From Melanocharis versteri (lineage: Eukaryota > Chordata > Aves > Passeriformes > Melanocharitidae), in the NCBI GenBank assembly GCA_013397845.1, contig VZTG01001572.1, positions 1 through 64,000 on the forward strand: 64,000 nucleotides of DNA. The letters are read 5' to 3'. Each line of letters begins with the position of its first letter. Positions within the stretch are counted from its first letter, which is position 1. Below the pieces are notes generated by a model. That model ran no database searches and was not told the origin of the DNA. It worked only from the letters and a program-made list of their open reading frames with translations. The translations under genes and the position numbers were made by a program. Shown here one piece after another: positions 50,385 to 62,221 of this stretch.

Positions 50385-50660
50385 GACGACTGAGCTGATG
50401 AAGCCTCGTGTCCCGTGCCTTGCGTGTCCGTTTGTATGCAGCAGACCAAGGGGCCTGGATAGCGTTTCTCTGCTGGCTGCCAGAACCCAGGGTGGGCCCT
50501 TGGGATCCGGGGCTGTGGGGCTGGCACGGACCCGCTCGGCACGGCCCTGCTGTGACAGGCAGGACAGGGGAGCGCTGCTGGAGGCCTGGCCAGCCCTCCT
50601 GCGTGTGTTCTGTCGGGCTGCAGTTGGAGCTAAATGCTGGAGAGCCCTGTCCGCTTGTTA
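50385..50660. promoter_or_regulatory. Small GC-rich, CpG-containing intronic island
   Basis: By eye there are 14 CpG dinucleotides between 50406 and 50652, embedded in an intron that otherwise has almost none, and local GC is clearly raised. No CR1 or LTR signature is recognisable and no splice-consistent MBOAT2 coding sequence is present. Overlapping open frames (50398-50661 and 50408-50704, 87 and 98 codons) are expected in GC-rich sequence. It could be an alternative promoter or enhancer, a young repeat not yet CpG-depleted, or a local GC-biased conversion patch. The observed/expected CpG ratio is roughly 0.5, below strict island criteria. Confidence 0.35.
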
Positions 50661-52556
50661 AATTTGCTTTAAAATGGCTGTCTGACCCAAAAATCTTCAG
50701 CTAGGGGTTGAAAATGGATGGAATGTGATAGCCAGATTGCTTATTACCTAAGCATAATGGTACGAATGTTTCTTTCTCTGGAAATGGGCTCATAGACAGT
50801 CTGGTTTTGTCTTTTTAATTGTTGTTTATTTCAATGCGTTTTGGATCTCCACTTGAAGTAATCAGAAGGGACAGACTAGTGAGTGAATCAGAGGCTTCTG
50901 AGTGGCTCAGAAGGATTAATATTGCTTGTATTTTAGAGGCACAGACACACTGAGTCTGTTACTGTTTACATCATAAAGCTAATCCATTTTCTAAGAAATA
51001 CCAATTATGTATGTCAATAATGCATCCATAAACAGGAATTGTGTAAATAGGCATCTCTTTTTGGTGTAAAACCAGCAGATTGGGGCAGAATAGCTTACCT
51101 TGCGGCTCTCAGATAGTCAAAACAAAGCTCATTCTAATCAGTATTTCTGTTGGCTTCTGCTGGATGATTGCAGAATTAGATGTTTAGCTTTGACACTTTG
51201 GACTTTTTTTTCGATGTTCATTTTTCCCTTTGAAGTTTTGTAAGCAAATATTGCATGTTCTAACTGCATAGAGTTGAATTTCTCTGTTTGAACAATGCAA
51301 AGTGGTTATGATCATTAGAATAAAAAAATTAATATAGCTGGATTTTAATGAGAATTCAGTTCTGACCCTATAGGCAAGAATTTAATTTTTTTTAAATTTG
51401 GAGTAATCTGTAGAAAAACAAGCAAACCCAGCTTTCAGCAAAGGGCTTGGGAAAACTCAGAGGTTATTTTGTCACCTTTTCTAAAAATCAGTGCAGTATA
51501 ATGTTACATGGTGTCTAGGTCTACCTTTTGAAACTGAATGACACATTTAAAGAAAAAAAAGTATTTTTTCCTAACGTAATGGAGGAAGTAGATCTTGACT
51601 AGACATGAAGCCTTTATTTCAAGGCTAAATCTGTAGTATGTGCCAACTAGCTGGTAAAAAAGCACCCTGTGTTGATTGGTTTATTTAACTTTCTTCCAGC
51701 AAAATAGCATATTGTGCTGTTGTCCTTCCACTGCATGAGAAGAACCTAAAATAACAGAAGCTGTTATGACATCTCTCCAAGCCTGCCTTTGTCAAGGTCA
51801 CAGTTCTATTTTTGCTGCATTTTGTGCAAACAGGGATAGGTATGGTAGGAATATACATTTTATGACTAAGATGCTGAGTCCCTCAACAGTGTAAAATAAA
51901 AAGGCAACTCCCACCCCTTGTTGTGCAAAAACATAACATACATTGGCTGATTGTTGGCCTGGGTCTGTGTGCTGCTCAGCTTGCCCATCAGCAGATACAA
52001 AGCTCTAGAATTAACCTGTGGATGTTCTTTCTTAATTAGCAACCCAAAATTTCTGAGGAACACAGGTAAAAGATGGGGGTTCTGTTTTTAAACCATATAT
52101 GTAATCTTTATATTCTTACATATGTGGAAGCTTTATTTAAGTAGGTTCTGCTGGCTCATTCAGTGCTATCAAATTTGTGTATAGTTATGCTGAAGATGTA
52201 GAAATTGACAGCTTTTTCCTCAAGTGTATTTGGAGCAACAGAGTGGTAAAGATGAGGGTGTGCTTTGGAGCCAGAAGTTGATAGAGGTGTAGTATGTTGA
52301 GGGATATTAAACACATGAATAATGTGTTTGAACCTGGATCTATAAAGAACATTGAGAAGTAGCTTCTGTGCTTGTTCTGCTCATCAGCATTCCTGGGCAT
52401 CTGTGTTTGAGCTCCTGCTGTGTGGGGAGGACACAGTTGTGAATCCTGGGCTAGATGCAGACTTTGTCTGAGCTAGTACTGCCACTGGTGTGGAGGCTTT
52501 ATGTCCTCCTGTTATAGATGATGTGGTGGGCAGGATGGTTGCTGTATATCTGGCTT

Positions 52557-53085
52557 TTGGCTGGGACAGGGTTTGTTTTCTTCCTAGTAGCTGGTGCAGT
52601 ATTGTTCTTGGGATTTAGTATGAGAAGAGTGTTGATGACACGCTGACATTTTGGTTGTAGCTAAGTTGTGCTTACTGTAAGTCAGGTGCATGTCAGTTTC
52701 CTATGCTCTGCCAGTGAGGAGGTGCACAAAAAGCTGTGAGGAAGCATGGCCAGGGCAGCTGACCTGAGCTGGCCGAAGGGATATCCCATACCATAAAGTG
52801 TCATGGTCAGTGTATGAACTAGGGGGAGTTACCTGGAAGGGGGCTGATCTGCTCCTCAGTAAGCAGATGGTGAGCAGTTATATTGTGTGTCATTTTTCTC
52901 TTGGGTTCTATTACTTGTTCTTCCTCTCCTTGTAATTTCAATTATTATTATCAGTATTAGCATATTTATCATTATGATATCTAGTTGCACTTAATAAATT
53001 GTGCTTCTCTCGTGAGGTTCACCTTTTGTTTCTGGTTTTCCTTTCCCCCGTGGGTGGTGGGTGAATGGTGCAAGCAGTGAGTTAA
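52557..53085 (+). mobile_element. Solo ERV LTR (songbird-type, ERVL-like)
   Basis: A nearly complete LTR in sense orientation. It contains a U3 start 'ttcctagtagctggtgcagt' (52583), 'tatgctctgccagtgagg', 'ggccgaagggatatcccata' (52772), and 'tcagtgtatgaactaggggg' where related copies carry a TATA box (here degraded to TATGAA). A 'gcagatggtgagcagttata' block (52863), an ATTATTATTAT tract at about 52940 and an AATAAA at about 52993 follow. No internal retroviral sequence flanks it, so it is a solo LTR. The family resemblance is from memory of common passerine LTRs. The ends are approximate. Confidence 0.75.
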
Positions 53086-53448
53086 ACCATGATGCTGTGT
53101 CATGTGGAGTGGATTTGTTAGGTGACACTGGATAAAAATGCTTTGCCTATAGGAAAAAAAAATGATCTGTTCAAACAAAATCCGACCACTTTGCACTGAA
53201 GTAGGTGAGCAGAGCTAGTGTGAATGTTCTGTTGGCTGTGCTAAACTTGTGAGGGCAATAAAAAAGAGGGGTACAGGGATGAGATTGAAGTTTTCTGCAT
53301 GCATTAGTAGAAATGGGGTTTCAGGAGTTATTCTACATAATGTTAGCAGTAGAAAGTGTAATAGGAAATGTGTATCAAATTACGACAGGGTGTTTGGAGA
53401 CTAAAAGAAAGTTCATGTAGTGGGAAGGAACCAAACCCTGTATATCTG

Positions 53449-53465
53449 CGTGTGTGTGTGTGTAT
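53449..53465. repeat. GT dinucleotide microsatellite
   Basis: About seven GT units followed by 'atacacatac'. Short and probably variable in length. Confidence 0.8.
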
Positions 53466-55093
53466 ACACATACAGATAGAATGAAGCTTTTTGATTTATA
53501 CATGCAGGTAAAAATTCCTGATATGTATGTTGCTTAATGTTATTTGTCAAAAAATGGCTAGTCAAAAAATAACGAATAGGACAGTGTATTTTATTTGCTA
53601 ATAAGAGATTAATTTGCCTTTTTTAAAAAAATGGAATTAAACAGATGTTCTCTTGATAAACACCTTCTGTACATGGAGAGGCTGCTTACTTTGTATTTTC
53701 TTTGTGTGTATAGTATAAGATACTTCATTTATAATACGTTAGAATATACTTTTTTAAAAAATCAAGTACTTTACTTGGTATATTTCTTTTTAAAGGAAAG
53801 ATAGAATTTTATGGGTAGAATATATTAAATACTCTTTTCAGAATTGTAAGGAATTGAAATGTAATGTGGAATACCTGTACAAGAAAATCCCTTCTGTATA
53901 ATAGACTATCCAGTATTGTTTGCTTAATTTTTATTTTTTTTTACTTTAAATCAGGAGTTAACCGTATCACTGTGTTCTGCTTTCCTGTATTTCATTGCTG
54001 TAGTGTCTCCCAGATATGTCTGAATTTGTTGCATCTGTTGATAGATTAAAGTAAGGTTGTATTGACAAAGATCCTGGGAATTAGCCTCAGACATATTCTA
54101 AATGAATGTTTTTGTGTCTTTCTGTTACATAGTACAGTGTTCCTTGCAGGTCAGTTTGTCTGAAAGTTACTTGTAATAATAACAATGTTGTGACTTGCTT
54201 GTAGCTGTTCATGTTCAGTGTGAAATACTTCTGTCTTTCTGCTCACAGGGACATTATACAGTGAGAAGCAAGTATAGAGTAACATTGACTTTTAAGACCA
54301 GTTGCTTTTCTACTGAAGGAGAAACTTTAGCCTTGGGTAAAACTGTTGCATTTGTGTACAGCCTGTAATTAGCATTGTAGTTCGGTAAAACTTGATGTGA
54401 TTGAGCTCTGCAAAACTTAACTCAATTTTCTGATCTTATGGGAGTTTTTGGTGGATGAATAATTGAAGAGAATAAGAAACATGCAGTAAGAGTACTTTAG
54501 AAAGTCCTCAAAACATTTTCAGATCTTATTTGAATTTTTTTAAGTAAAGGTTGATTTATATGAGAGTTAGGATGATCAGCAAGTTGCACTTCAAACCTGC
54601 GGAAGAAACAACAGGAATGACGCAAGCTGTCATAAACCTTTTAAGTTTCTTTTGGGGGGAATGTATTGCTGCACTTTGCCTGATGAAATGGCGTTTCTCA
54701 TCAACAAGGGATGTGATGTGGCATGACTAATGTGCAGAGATGCAATTGGAAGTTGAAAAGCATTGTATGGGTTGCGAGTTCCTGTGTTTTACTCATCAGT
54801 TAAAAATTTGCAGTCTTCCAGTCTGTGTGTGGCTTGGAGCTGTGTCTGATGTACCTGGAAGATAGTTAAGATTCATGGTTGTGTTTGGTGAGTGCAACAT
54901 AACAGCAAATTTCACTGCTCTGTTGGAAGACAGCTTTTGTTTTAGACTGAAAAATGAAATTTGGAATCTAGTCAAGAAGTTCAAGGTGTTTTGTTTTTCT
55001 TTCTTCTATTTCTGCACTATAACTTCAGTGTGGGTATTGACTGAATGTTTTGAGAAACCCCTACCATGTTGATCACAATGACTAATATTTATT

Positions 55094-55295
55094 TCATAGA
55101 ATTGTGGATTAGTTTGAATTGAATTTTAATGGACATCTAGTCCACCCTGCAATGAGCAGGAGCATCTTCAACTAGATCAGGTTGTTCAGAGCCCTATTCA
55201 ACCTGACCTTGAATGTTTCCAGGGATGGGGCATCCCCCACCTCTCTGGGCAACCTATGCCAGTGTATTCTTACTGGAAACACTTTTGTACCAGTT
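55094..55295 (-). mobile_element. CR1 LINE 3'-end fragment (antisense)
   Basis: It begins with 'ttcatagaattgtgg' (inverted octamer tail) and continues with close matches to the CR1 3' end: 'gcaatgagcaggagcatctt' (55150), 'caactagatcaggttgttca' and 'acctgaccttgaatgtttcc', ending near 'ctatgccagtgtattcttac'. About 200 bases are retained, 1.3 kb upstream of exon 4. Confidence 0.92.
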
Positions 55296-56581
55296 AGTCA
55301 CCCAGTATAATACTGTTTCTGGATTATGAATATTAGTGAAAACAGAAAATAAACTATTGCTAAAACAAACCCTCTAAAATTATTTTTTTTTCACCAAAAC
55401 ACATGTAATTTGATGGTATGTAAGGTAATCTGTAATTTCAAAGTTGGATGTTTTAAAATATTAAATGGTTTATATCAAGCACATTTTTCAGTTAAAGGTT
55501 AAACTCCTGGTGTTCTCTGTAGCAGCTGTCAGATTGAAGAATAATTTGTAAGACCTGAGATTTTCTTGTGTTTACAAGTTTTTGCAAAATATTTATATGA
55601 AAAAGAAAGGAAAGTCATGTTCCAAGGTCTTCTTGCAGTGTCCCTCACTATTTCACCTAAATCCAGTCCTGGCTGTGATTTTCAGTTTGTTGTATGAATA
55701 TTTTCATTCTAACTGGATTTTGGATGCTCTATACGGTCTGCTGTAGGGATTGCACATCGGTCTTGCGAACATGAAATAAAGACTGTACAGCTCATACATT
55801 AAAGTCCTAAAGGATTAGTTAAATTCCTGCTGGCATTCACTGTCCTTTTGGACTTCAAAGAATATCTGGCAGATTTTTTTTGAGGTGTGTTGGCAAATCA
55901 GTTCTCACTAGTGTGCTGTTGAGAAAATGGTGTGTAAAACTAATTTTATCATATATATAACACTTTCATAAGGTGGTTTGTATAATATGTGTTTTTTCTT
56001 ACATTTGCTACGGATCAGCTTAACAGAAGACAAAAGATGCCCTGTTCCTTTTTCACTCAGCTATGTTTTAATATGTGTATTTGAAAATTAATTGCCTTTT
56101 CCAGTTCATTTGAAAACAGCAGCAATAGGATTTGTGGTACGGAATTTTGAATGTATAGCAGCGCATGCAATGGAAATTATTCGATGTATCATTTGCCAAA
56201 CTTTTATACTCATACAGACAAAAAATTAACTCTGAACTACCCCTTAACAGATTAATTTTCTCTTTATAGGACTTCCAGATTTTACAGTGGTGCTTACAAA
56301 TATAAATTCTAGGCTTCATTTATGTGAATAAATATTTTGGCTAATGACAATAGAATTTATATGGTTGTACTTCACACTTTTAAAATAAAAAAGTATATGC
56401 TTGCATAGAATAAACATTACCAAAAAAAAACCTCAGGCAGAATGAAAGTGTAATTACAGATTCCTATTATGTAATATTCAGTAGAAATAACTGGAGATTA
56501 AACTCTATTTAAAAGGTACTTTATTCGGTGGAGAAATGTTTATGATTTTTAATTGAATTTTTTTCCCCATTTTCTTTCCAG

Positions 56582-56677
56582 GTATTGCTTTGTTTTTGCT
56601 TTAGGATACCTCACTGTGTGCCAAATTACTAGGGTCTATATCTTTGATTATGGACAGTATTCTGCTGATTTTTCTGG
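56582..56677 (+). CDS. MBOAT2: MBOAT2 coding exon (probably exon 4)
   Basis: This 96-base exon completes the split Lys from 20946-20947 and reads YCFVFALGYLTVCQ, ITRVYIFDYGQYSADFS, then two bases of a Gly codon completed at 60619. It supplies a further membrane segment (FVFALGYLTVC) and the conserved YIFDYG..(S/T)DFSG loop shared by MBOAT1 and MBOAT2. The YSADF form is that of MBOAT2. The acceptor is TTTCCAG after a long T/C tract (about 56548-56578) and the donor is GG|GTAAGG at 56678. Phases agree on both sides. In human the segment before it reads MHNY where this gene has MHKY, an Asn-to-Lys change at the exon junction. Confidence 0.96.
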
Positions 56678-58264
56678 GTAAGGAGAAAAATAATCTTTCT
56701 ATATTTTCCTCCTAAGTGATACTGTATCTGTTGTTGCGGGGGATTTTTTATTGGTTGCTTCCCCCCTGCAACTGAAGTGTGTCAACCTTTAAAACTTTGG
56801 GAGCAAGCTCAGCATGTATGTGCGTATTGGCACACATGCAAATATATAAGTAACTATGCTTTAATCATACAAACTTGAGCATTTTTGTGAACAGTTGTGT
56901 CTTGTTAGAACCACCAATGTGTTATCTGTTGTCTCCTGTTCCTGTCTGAATGGCATAAAGGATTTGGTGGCTATAGGAATTTTTTCTTTGTTTTTTCCCT
57001 TAAAGTCTCTGCTACCATTCTTGACGGCATGATGAACCTTGAATTGTGTCTGGTGTACTTGCTTGCTGGCACATTCTGATACCACTTTTTGAGGAAAATT
57101 TAAATGTTTTATGGAGTTTAGCTTTTAGCTTCTTTCTTTTTCGGTTTTATGTTAGATGTTCCAGAAGGAGAAAGCTAAGGAGACAGGCACCTGGATGCTG
57201 AGGTAGTCACAGAGACCTTGGAAACAGAAAGTTTTGTCTCTATGTGCCCTCATTTTATATCGTGAACTTATACCTTTATTTGACTTGAACTGTATAGGAG
57301 CAAAACAGAATTAAATGGGCGAAATAAGAATAAACCATATTTGTGATTCTTCTTTCTGCTGCGGACACAGAGAAGCGAAGCACAACATTTCTTATAAACA
57401 AGTTTGCTACTGTGATAGTGCTTTTGTTGATTTAAAGGAGAGTGTATATTCTGGGGGAAAAAAGAAAGAGATGGGGAGTATTTGCTAGTCTGCTTAAAAT
57501 AATGCTTTAATAATACTTTTAAATACTTTCCAGGGATACTGTGAGTGGCAGCAGTCTTTCTAGTTTAGCAAACCTGTGGTAGAATTGTACTTGTTAACCT
57601 TGTTACATTTTAGTCTTTATTGGTAACAGTCATATAGTCCAGAAAATTAACTTGTGGGCTGAAGCTGAAAGCTCTTATGGTTGAGTTCATCTTTTCTGTC
57701 ATCTTTATCTTCTTACCTTCCAAAACATCTTTCTACATTTGTCTTACATCCAAGTGTCTGCCTTCAAGCCAGATATCCAAGTTCCAGTTGTAGTCAGCAG
57801 AGATGTGATCGATGTGGACAGTGGAGCCTGGAGGGCATTTCAGCTGACCCACCACTAAGTATCTACCTGAGCGTGAACTGGGTCACTTGTCAGATGCCCC
57901 TGACTCTATTGACTACATCTCCACTGGCTATAATGAGAGCTTGCAACACAGTCATATGTATAAAGACACTAAAACTAGATTTACTGATGTTGAATTTAAT
58001 TTCATCATTACTAGTGAAACTGTAATCCAGATGCTGTCCCTTCCAGTTCACTGTAGGCCAAAGTGTACAGCTTCGGCAGTGATCAAAGCTCTGAGCTGAC
58101 TCTGGAAGCAGTGTAATCGCACTTTTTTGTTCTCATTCTCAAAACGATTAGTAGAGCTTGAGCACACCATCGCTCAAATGTGACCATACTGCTTTCAGAT
58201 GTGGCTCTGATGGTTTGGTGGTAACTCAGAGATTTCTGCTAGGTCTAAATACATCCAAAGATTC

Positions 58265-58412
58265 CCACATCCCATCCCTAGAGATGTTCAAGGCCAGGTT
58301 GGATGGGACTTCGAGCAACCTGATTTAATTGAAGGTGTCCCTGCCCAGGGCAGGGGTGGTGGAGGTAGATGATCTTCAAGGTCCCTTCCAACCCAAACTA
58401 TTCCATGATTTA
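58265..58412 (+). mobile_element. CR1 LINE 3'-end fragment
   Basis: About 150 bases of sense CR1 3' end: 'catcccatccctagagatgt' (58268), 'ttcaaggccaggttggatgg' (58289) and 'ggtcccttccaacccaaact' (58380), ending 'attccatgatttatga', a mutated octamer tail. Confidence 0.93.
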
Positions 58413-59697
58413 TGAGTTCTGTGCTCTGGACAGAACTGTTCTGAAGCCTAGATCCAGCTTTCTGATTGGATGTTTGAGATGGCAGATTAAAACCACCCTT
58501 TCATGCACCAATTTGGGAGCTTGATGTATGCATATCACATTAAATCTGTGGCATACACTGCATATGCTCCCTTGACACGAGACAGAGATTACTTCCAAAA
58601 CAGGCAGAGAAAGAAAACTTTCTCTGGTTCTGGGAAAAGAGAGTAAGCTCAAAAAAATAACTAAAGTTGTCTAACCAGCTGCTGAAGTCCAGCACGAACA
58701 AGTTCTTCTAAAGATGTTGGATTCATATAGTGGTTAGCCCCAAAAGAGCTTTGAACGTGTGTTTGCCGAGATACTTCTCCTAGCATGCAGTGCCTGTCTG
58801 AGGTGCCCAAGCTGAGAAAATCTGCTCAAAATTTGAAGGAAGGTCTCGGTGTATTGGCAGTGGAGAAAGCTGAGGATGCCTCATGCTGGAGATGCAATTG
58901 CTTGTGCAGAGCTGTGTGGTCCTGGCTGCAGGACTAACAGATCCCAGCTGCCTCCTTTGCCTTTCTGCCAGCACCTAAAAGGGATTGTTAAAATCCTGCT
59001 TCACAGCCTCGCTGTGCCAGGAAGGACTCTTCCTCTTTTAGTCTCTAGATTGTTGCTCCTCAGCCAAATATTTGATGATACTGGAATAGCCACTTCTGGA
59101 GAAAAAAAAAAGATAGAATACCAGGGTCTGCTATGATAACAATGACAGATTTATCAGCTGGAATTAATGTAAGGGTTGACTGAGTTCCTCTTGGACTCCA
59201 TCCTTCCATCAGGCAGGACCCATGCTGTCACATGTCTGCTTACAGAAAGAAAACCCATTATGTTTAGAGTCAGTTGGGGATTTCTGCCAGCACCAGGCAG
59301 GCCTACAGCTTAAAAGCTAGAAAAAGGTATGAGGGATTTACCAGACTATCTGTTCCTGTTTAGTCTCCTTCCTTTATGACCCTTGCGTGTCACTCTAGTC
59401 TTGATATCAGGATTTTGGGGCACTGGTAGTACCATAGAAATGTTTTTCCCCTGATTGCATTTTGAGGACTGGAAATAATTGTGTGCTTTGAAACCATTTT
59501 AACGATTACCTAAAAAAAACCGAAATCAATTTGGTGGACTGCATCATATGGCAAAATACTGGTGTAGCCCTGTTAGTGAAGGAAGACTTGATGGCTTTTG
59601 GATTTGTGTTTTTTTGCCAACTTAATGTGTTATAAAAATGCCAAGTGCACTCAAGACATGAACAAAACTAAGTGCCCATTGTACAGAATGATTATTT

Positions 59698-59780
59698 CGT
59701 TGTGGGGGTTTTTTGTTTGTTGGGCGTTTTTTGTTGTTTGGTTGTTGTTGGTTTTTTGGTTTGGTGTTTTTTTTGTCTCC
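59698..59780. repeat. T/G-rich low-complexity tract
   Basis: About 80 bases of T and G ('ttttttgtttgttgggcg', 'ttgttgttggttttttggt'). It resembles the tract at 47.5 kb. Non-coding simple sequence. Confidence 0.75.
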
Positions 59781-60618
59781 AGCTCGGATACTTCTAGGTA
59801 AATATAGCCCCTGATGTAGTTTTTGAGATCTGATTTCAAAACTAAATTTCTAAATTCTAGTAGTTTACTTTATGCGTTCCCCATTGCTTCCCTACCCCAG
59901 GGAGGGGATTTGCAATGTTGAGATTGACATCAGGCAAAAGCTCTTAGATACTATGAAAATGGTATAATTTCTCTGTACAAAACTGACTTGGCTAGCCAGG
60001 GCAGAGTATTTCTTGGACAGTTTAAAATTCACTCAAGTGTACCAAATTCAGAACAAAGTGAAGTCTGTGGAGCCAGCATAATTATGCTGGGTTTTTGTTT
60101 TGCCAGATATGTTTACTTGAAGCAAATAATAATTCTCAATGGAAAAATCAAAGATAGGATCAGGTGTTAGTAGAAACCACAGAAGTGGTCTGCATAGCTA
60201 AATAACTTATTTTAATATTCAACTTTGCTATAGTTTTCTTGTCCTTTGCTTACTGCTGCTGTAACTTACAATGAATATAGTTGCTCTGTCCTTTTTTCTT
60301 TACTCTTTTCCCTGTAAAAAAAAATAAACTATGTTAGTGGAAAATACATGTGAAACACTTCGGCTGTGTTTATAGAACCTAATGCAGCAATAAAATACAG
60401 GTGTTATCAAATACTGCATTTAAGGCTTAAATTCTTCTCATTGCATTGAAAACTCTGTAGTAGTTTGAGCTAAAAAACTTTGTTCTTGCATTGAAGATCT
60501 TCCAGCTTAGAGTAGTTAACCGGGATTCCTAATATAAACTTCCCCGGGTATTTGTAAGTGAAAGAAAATCCTGAATTTGTATTTAAATTGTTCTTTCTTC
60601 CTTTTTTTTCTGTAACAG

Positions 60619-60674
60619 TCCAATGATGATAATTACACAGAAGATCACTAGTTTGGCATTTGAGATTCATGATG
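60619..60674 (+). CDS. MBOAT2: MBOAT2 coding exon (probably exon 5)
   Basis: This 56-base exon completes the Gly codon and reads PMMIITQKITSLAFEIHD, then the first base of the next Gly codon, so the intron that follows is in a new phase. It is the strongly conserved PMMIITQKITSLA.(E/Q).HDG block of MBOAT1 and MBOAT2 and is almost identical to human MBOAT2, with Phe for Cys after SLA. The acceptor is TTTCTGTAACAG (60618) and the donor is G|GTAAGA at 60675. The next exon (family sequence beginning with a Met-Phe-Arg segment) is not found in the remaining 3.3 kb, so the gene continues past the window. Confidence 0.96.
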
Positions 60675-61997
60675 GTAAGATTTCTTTACTGTGTTTAATT
60701 TTCCATACAAAATAAATATAAGGAAAGTTCATAATGAGTCAGTGAATTACTTTAGACCAGTTTGGTGTTTCAAGGCAAAATAAATTTCTGTGTCTCAATT
60801 GTTTATTTTGATGCTTCTTAATGAAAGCACTGAGAAATGTTGCTCAGACTCTACAGAAGCTTTAAAATGCTGGCACTGTGCAGAAGATATGTCTTATCAA
60901 AAGACCAGTGACACTTCTGGAGTCAGTATCTAAAGACCACTGATATCTTTTGGGCTGGGGTATTGACTGTGAGAGTTAACTAAAGAACTTCCTGATTCAG
61001 AGACCTCTGTTGCTGATGGATGGATAGAAAAATCACATGTAATTTCTGTTGTTCAGCACCTTTTGCTTTAAAACGCTAATTCTTGAGCACTTCCCTAGTT
61101 TGTGCCACATATGCTGATTTTAGAAAACCTTTGTTTCATTTTGTTTAGTATCATAACTACACTCACAGCTAACATATTGCTGTGAACAGGGAGGTTATCT
61201 AATTATGTTTGTCTTTCCTGTCAGACGTATCCATCAGATAAGTGCGCCCTAGTTGTGACAATGAATCCTAATGTTGGCTTTTGTGGGTAGGATAGCTAGG
61301 TTTTTAGTTACCTTGAAATTCAAATGAGTAATTTTCATTTTAAAATTTGAAAATGTCATCTAATAAACCTGTCCAATTAGCTTGAATCACTTGGAGCTAC
61401 AGCTGTCAGTTGAAGATTTGGGAGTGCAGCTCCAGACACCTGGATCAAGACACCTGCTGTTCTGAAATTGCTTATTGACATTGTGCATGAAGTTTAATGT
61501 ATTTTTGTCTCATATGCATCCTAGCTTTAGTGCTGTTGGGTTTTCATTCTTTTTCCGTTCTTTTTAAGTGGCACTGTGTTTTGCCTGTAGGCAAAAACAT
61601 TCAGCAATATGAAAAGTTGGGAAGAGACCTTTTTAAACTATTTTTGTATGAATGAAAATAAATAATGCTAGGCATATCTAGTTGGTCAAAGACGTTGATG
61701 TTTAACTTCCAGAGAAAACATATTCAGAAGTAGTAATCTTGCAAGCTATAATCAACTGAAGTACAGAGTACACAAGTTAGTGGAAACTGGTTATTATAAG
61801 GAAGTAATAGTTCTAGTATCAAGCATGAATGCTTCCTCTTACTATTATTTTGCTAGGGGAAAGAGCTATTCTGAATTTGCTGACATCATGCACAAATAGT
61901 GGAGTGGTGGTATGGAACAAGCATGCGAGTGTTCCCGGCAATCTTGAAACAAATGTTTCCTTTAGTCAGCTCTGTTCTTAACTTTTATCACGAACTA

Positions 61998-62221
61998 GAC
62001 TAGATTTTTTTCCTATTTAAATTCATTCAAATAATTTGTTTTTTCTTCTGGATTTCTCTATAGATACCACTGAATTTTCAGTATAAGTCTTGAAATTTTG
62101 TTCCTCGTTGACTAGATTTTTTTCCTATTTAAATTCATTCAAATAATTTGTTTTTTCTTCTGGATTTCTCTATAGATACCACTGAATTTTCAGTATAAGT
62201 CTTGAAATTTTGTTCCTCGTT
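61998..62221. repeat. Perfect 112-bp tandem duplication (2 copies)
   Basis: The 112-base unit at 61998-62109 is repeated immediately at 62110-62221 with no mismatch that I can see. The identity extends three bases (gac) into 62222-62224. The unit is AT-rich and contains a pyrimidine tract ending 'ggatttctctatag' and, 17 bases later, a 'gtataagt' that resembles a splice donor. Perfect identity implies either a recent duplication or an assembly artefact. Confidence 0.97.

Larger units (their letters stand above)
20948..56581 (+). other. MBOAT2: Large MBOAT2 intron between exons 3 and 4 (35.6 kb)
   Basis: A GT...AG intron (GTAAGT at 20948; TTTCCAG ending 56581). It holds most of the mobile-element remnants in the window: CR1 fragments in both orientations, two LTR-derived segments, low-complexity tracts and a small GC-rich island. 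Stretches where I recognise nothing: 20948-24270, 24390-25780, 26920-30400, 32250-35400 (apart from simple sequence near 33.1 and 34.77 kb), 37170-40235, 40360-41545, 41955-42950, 45515-50380 (apart from simple sequence), 50660-52550, 53090-55090 and 55300-56570. Confidence 0.9.
56678..60618 (+). other. MBOAT2: MBOAT2 intron between exons 4 and 5 (3.9 kb)
   Basis: A GT...AG intron (GTAAGG at 56678; GTAACAG ending 60618). It contains one CR1 3' fragment (58265-58412) and a T/G-rich tract at about 59698-59780. The stretch 57690-58140 is less AT-rich than its surroundings and could be an old repeat, but I cannot name it. Nothing else is recognised. Confidence 0.9.

Noticed and set aside
50398..50704. 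Two overlapping GC-rich open frames (87 and 98 codons)
   Set aside because: GC-rich sequence lowers stop-codon frequency. There are no domains and no matching splice phase. The segment is kept only as a GC-rich island.
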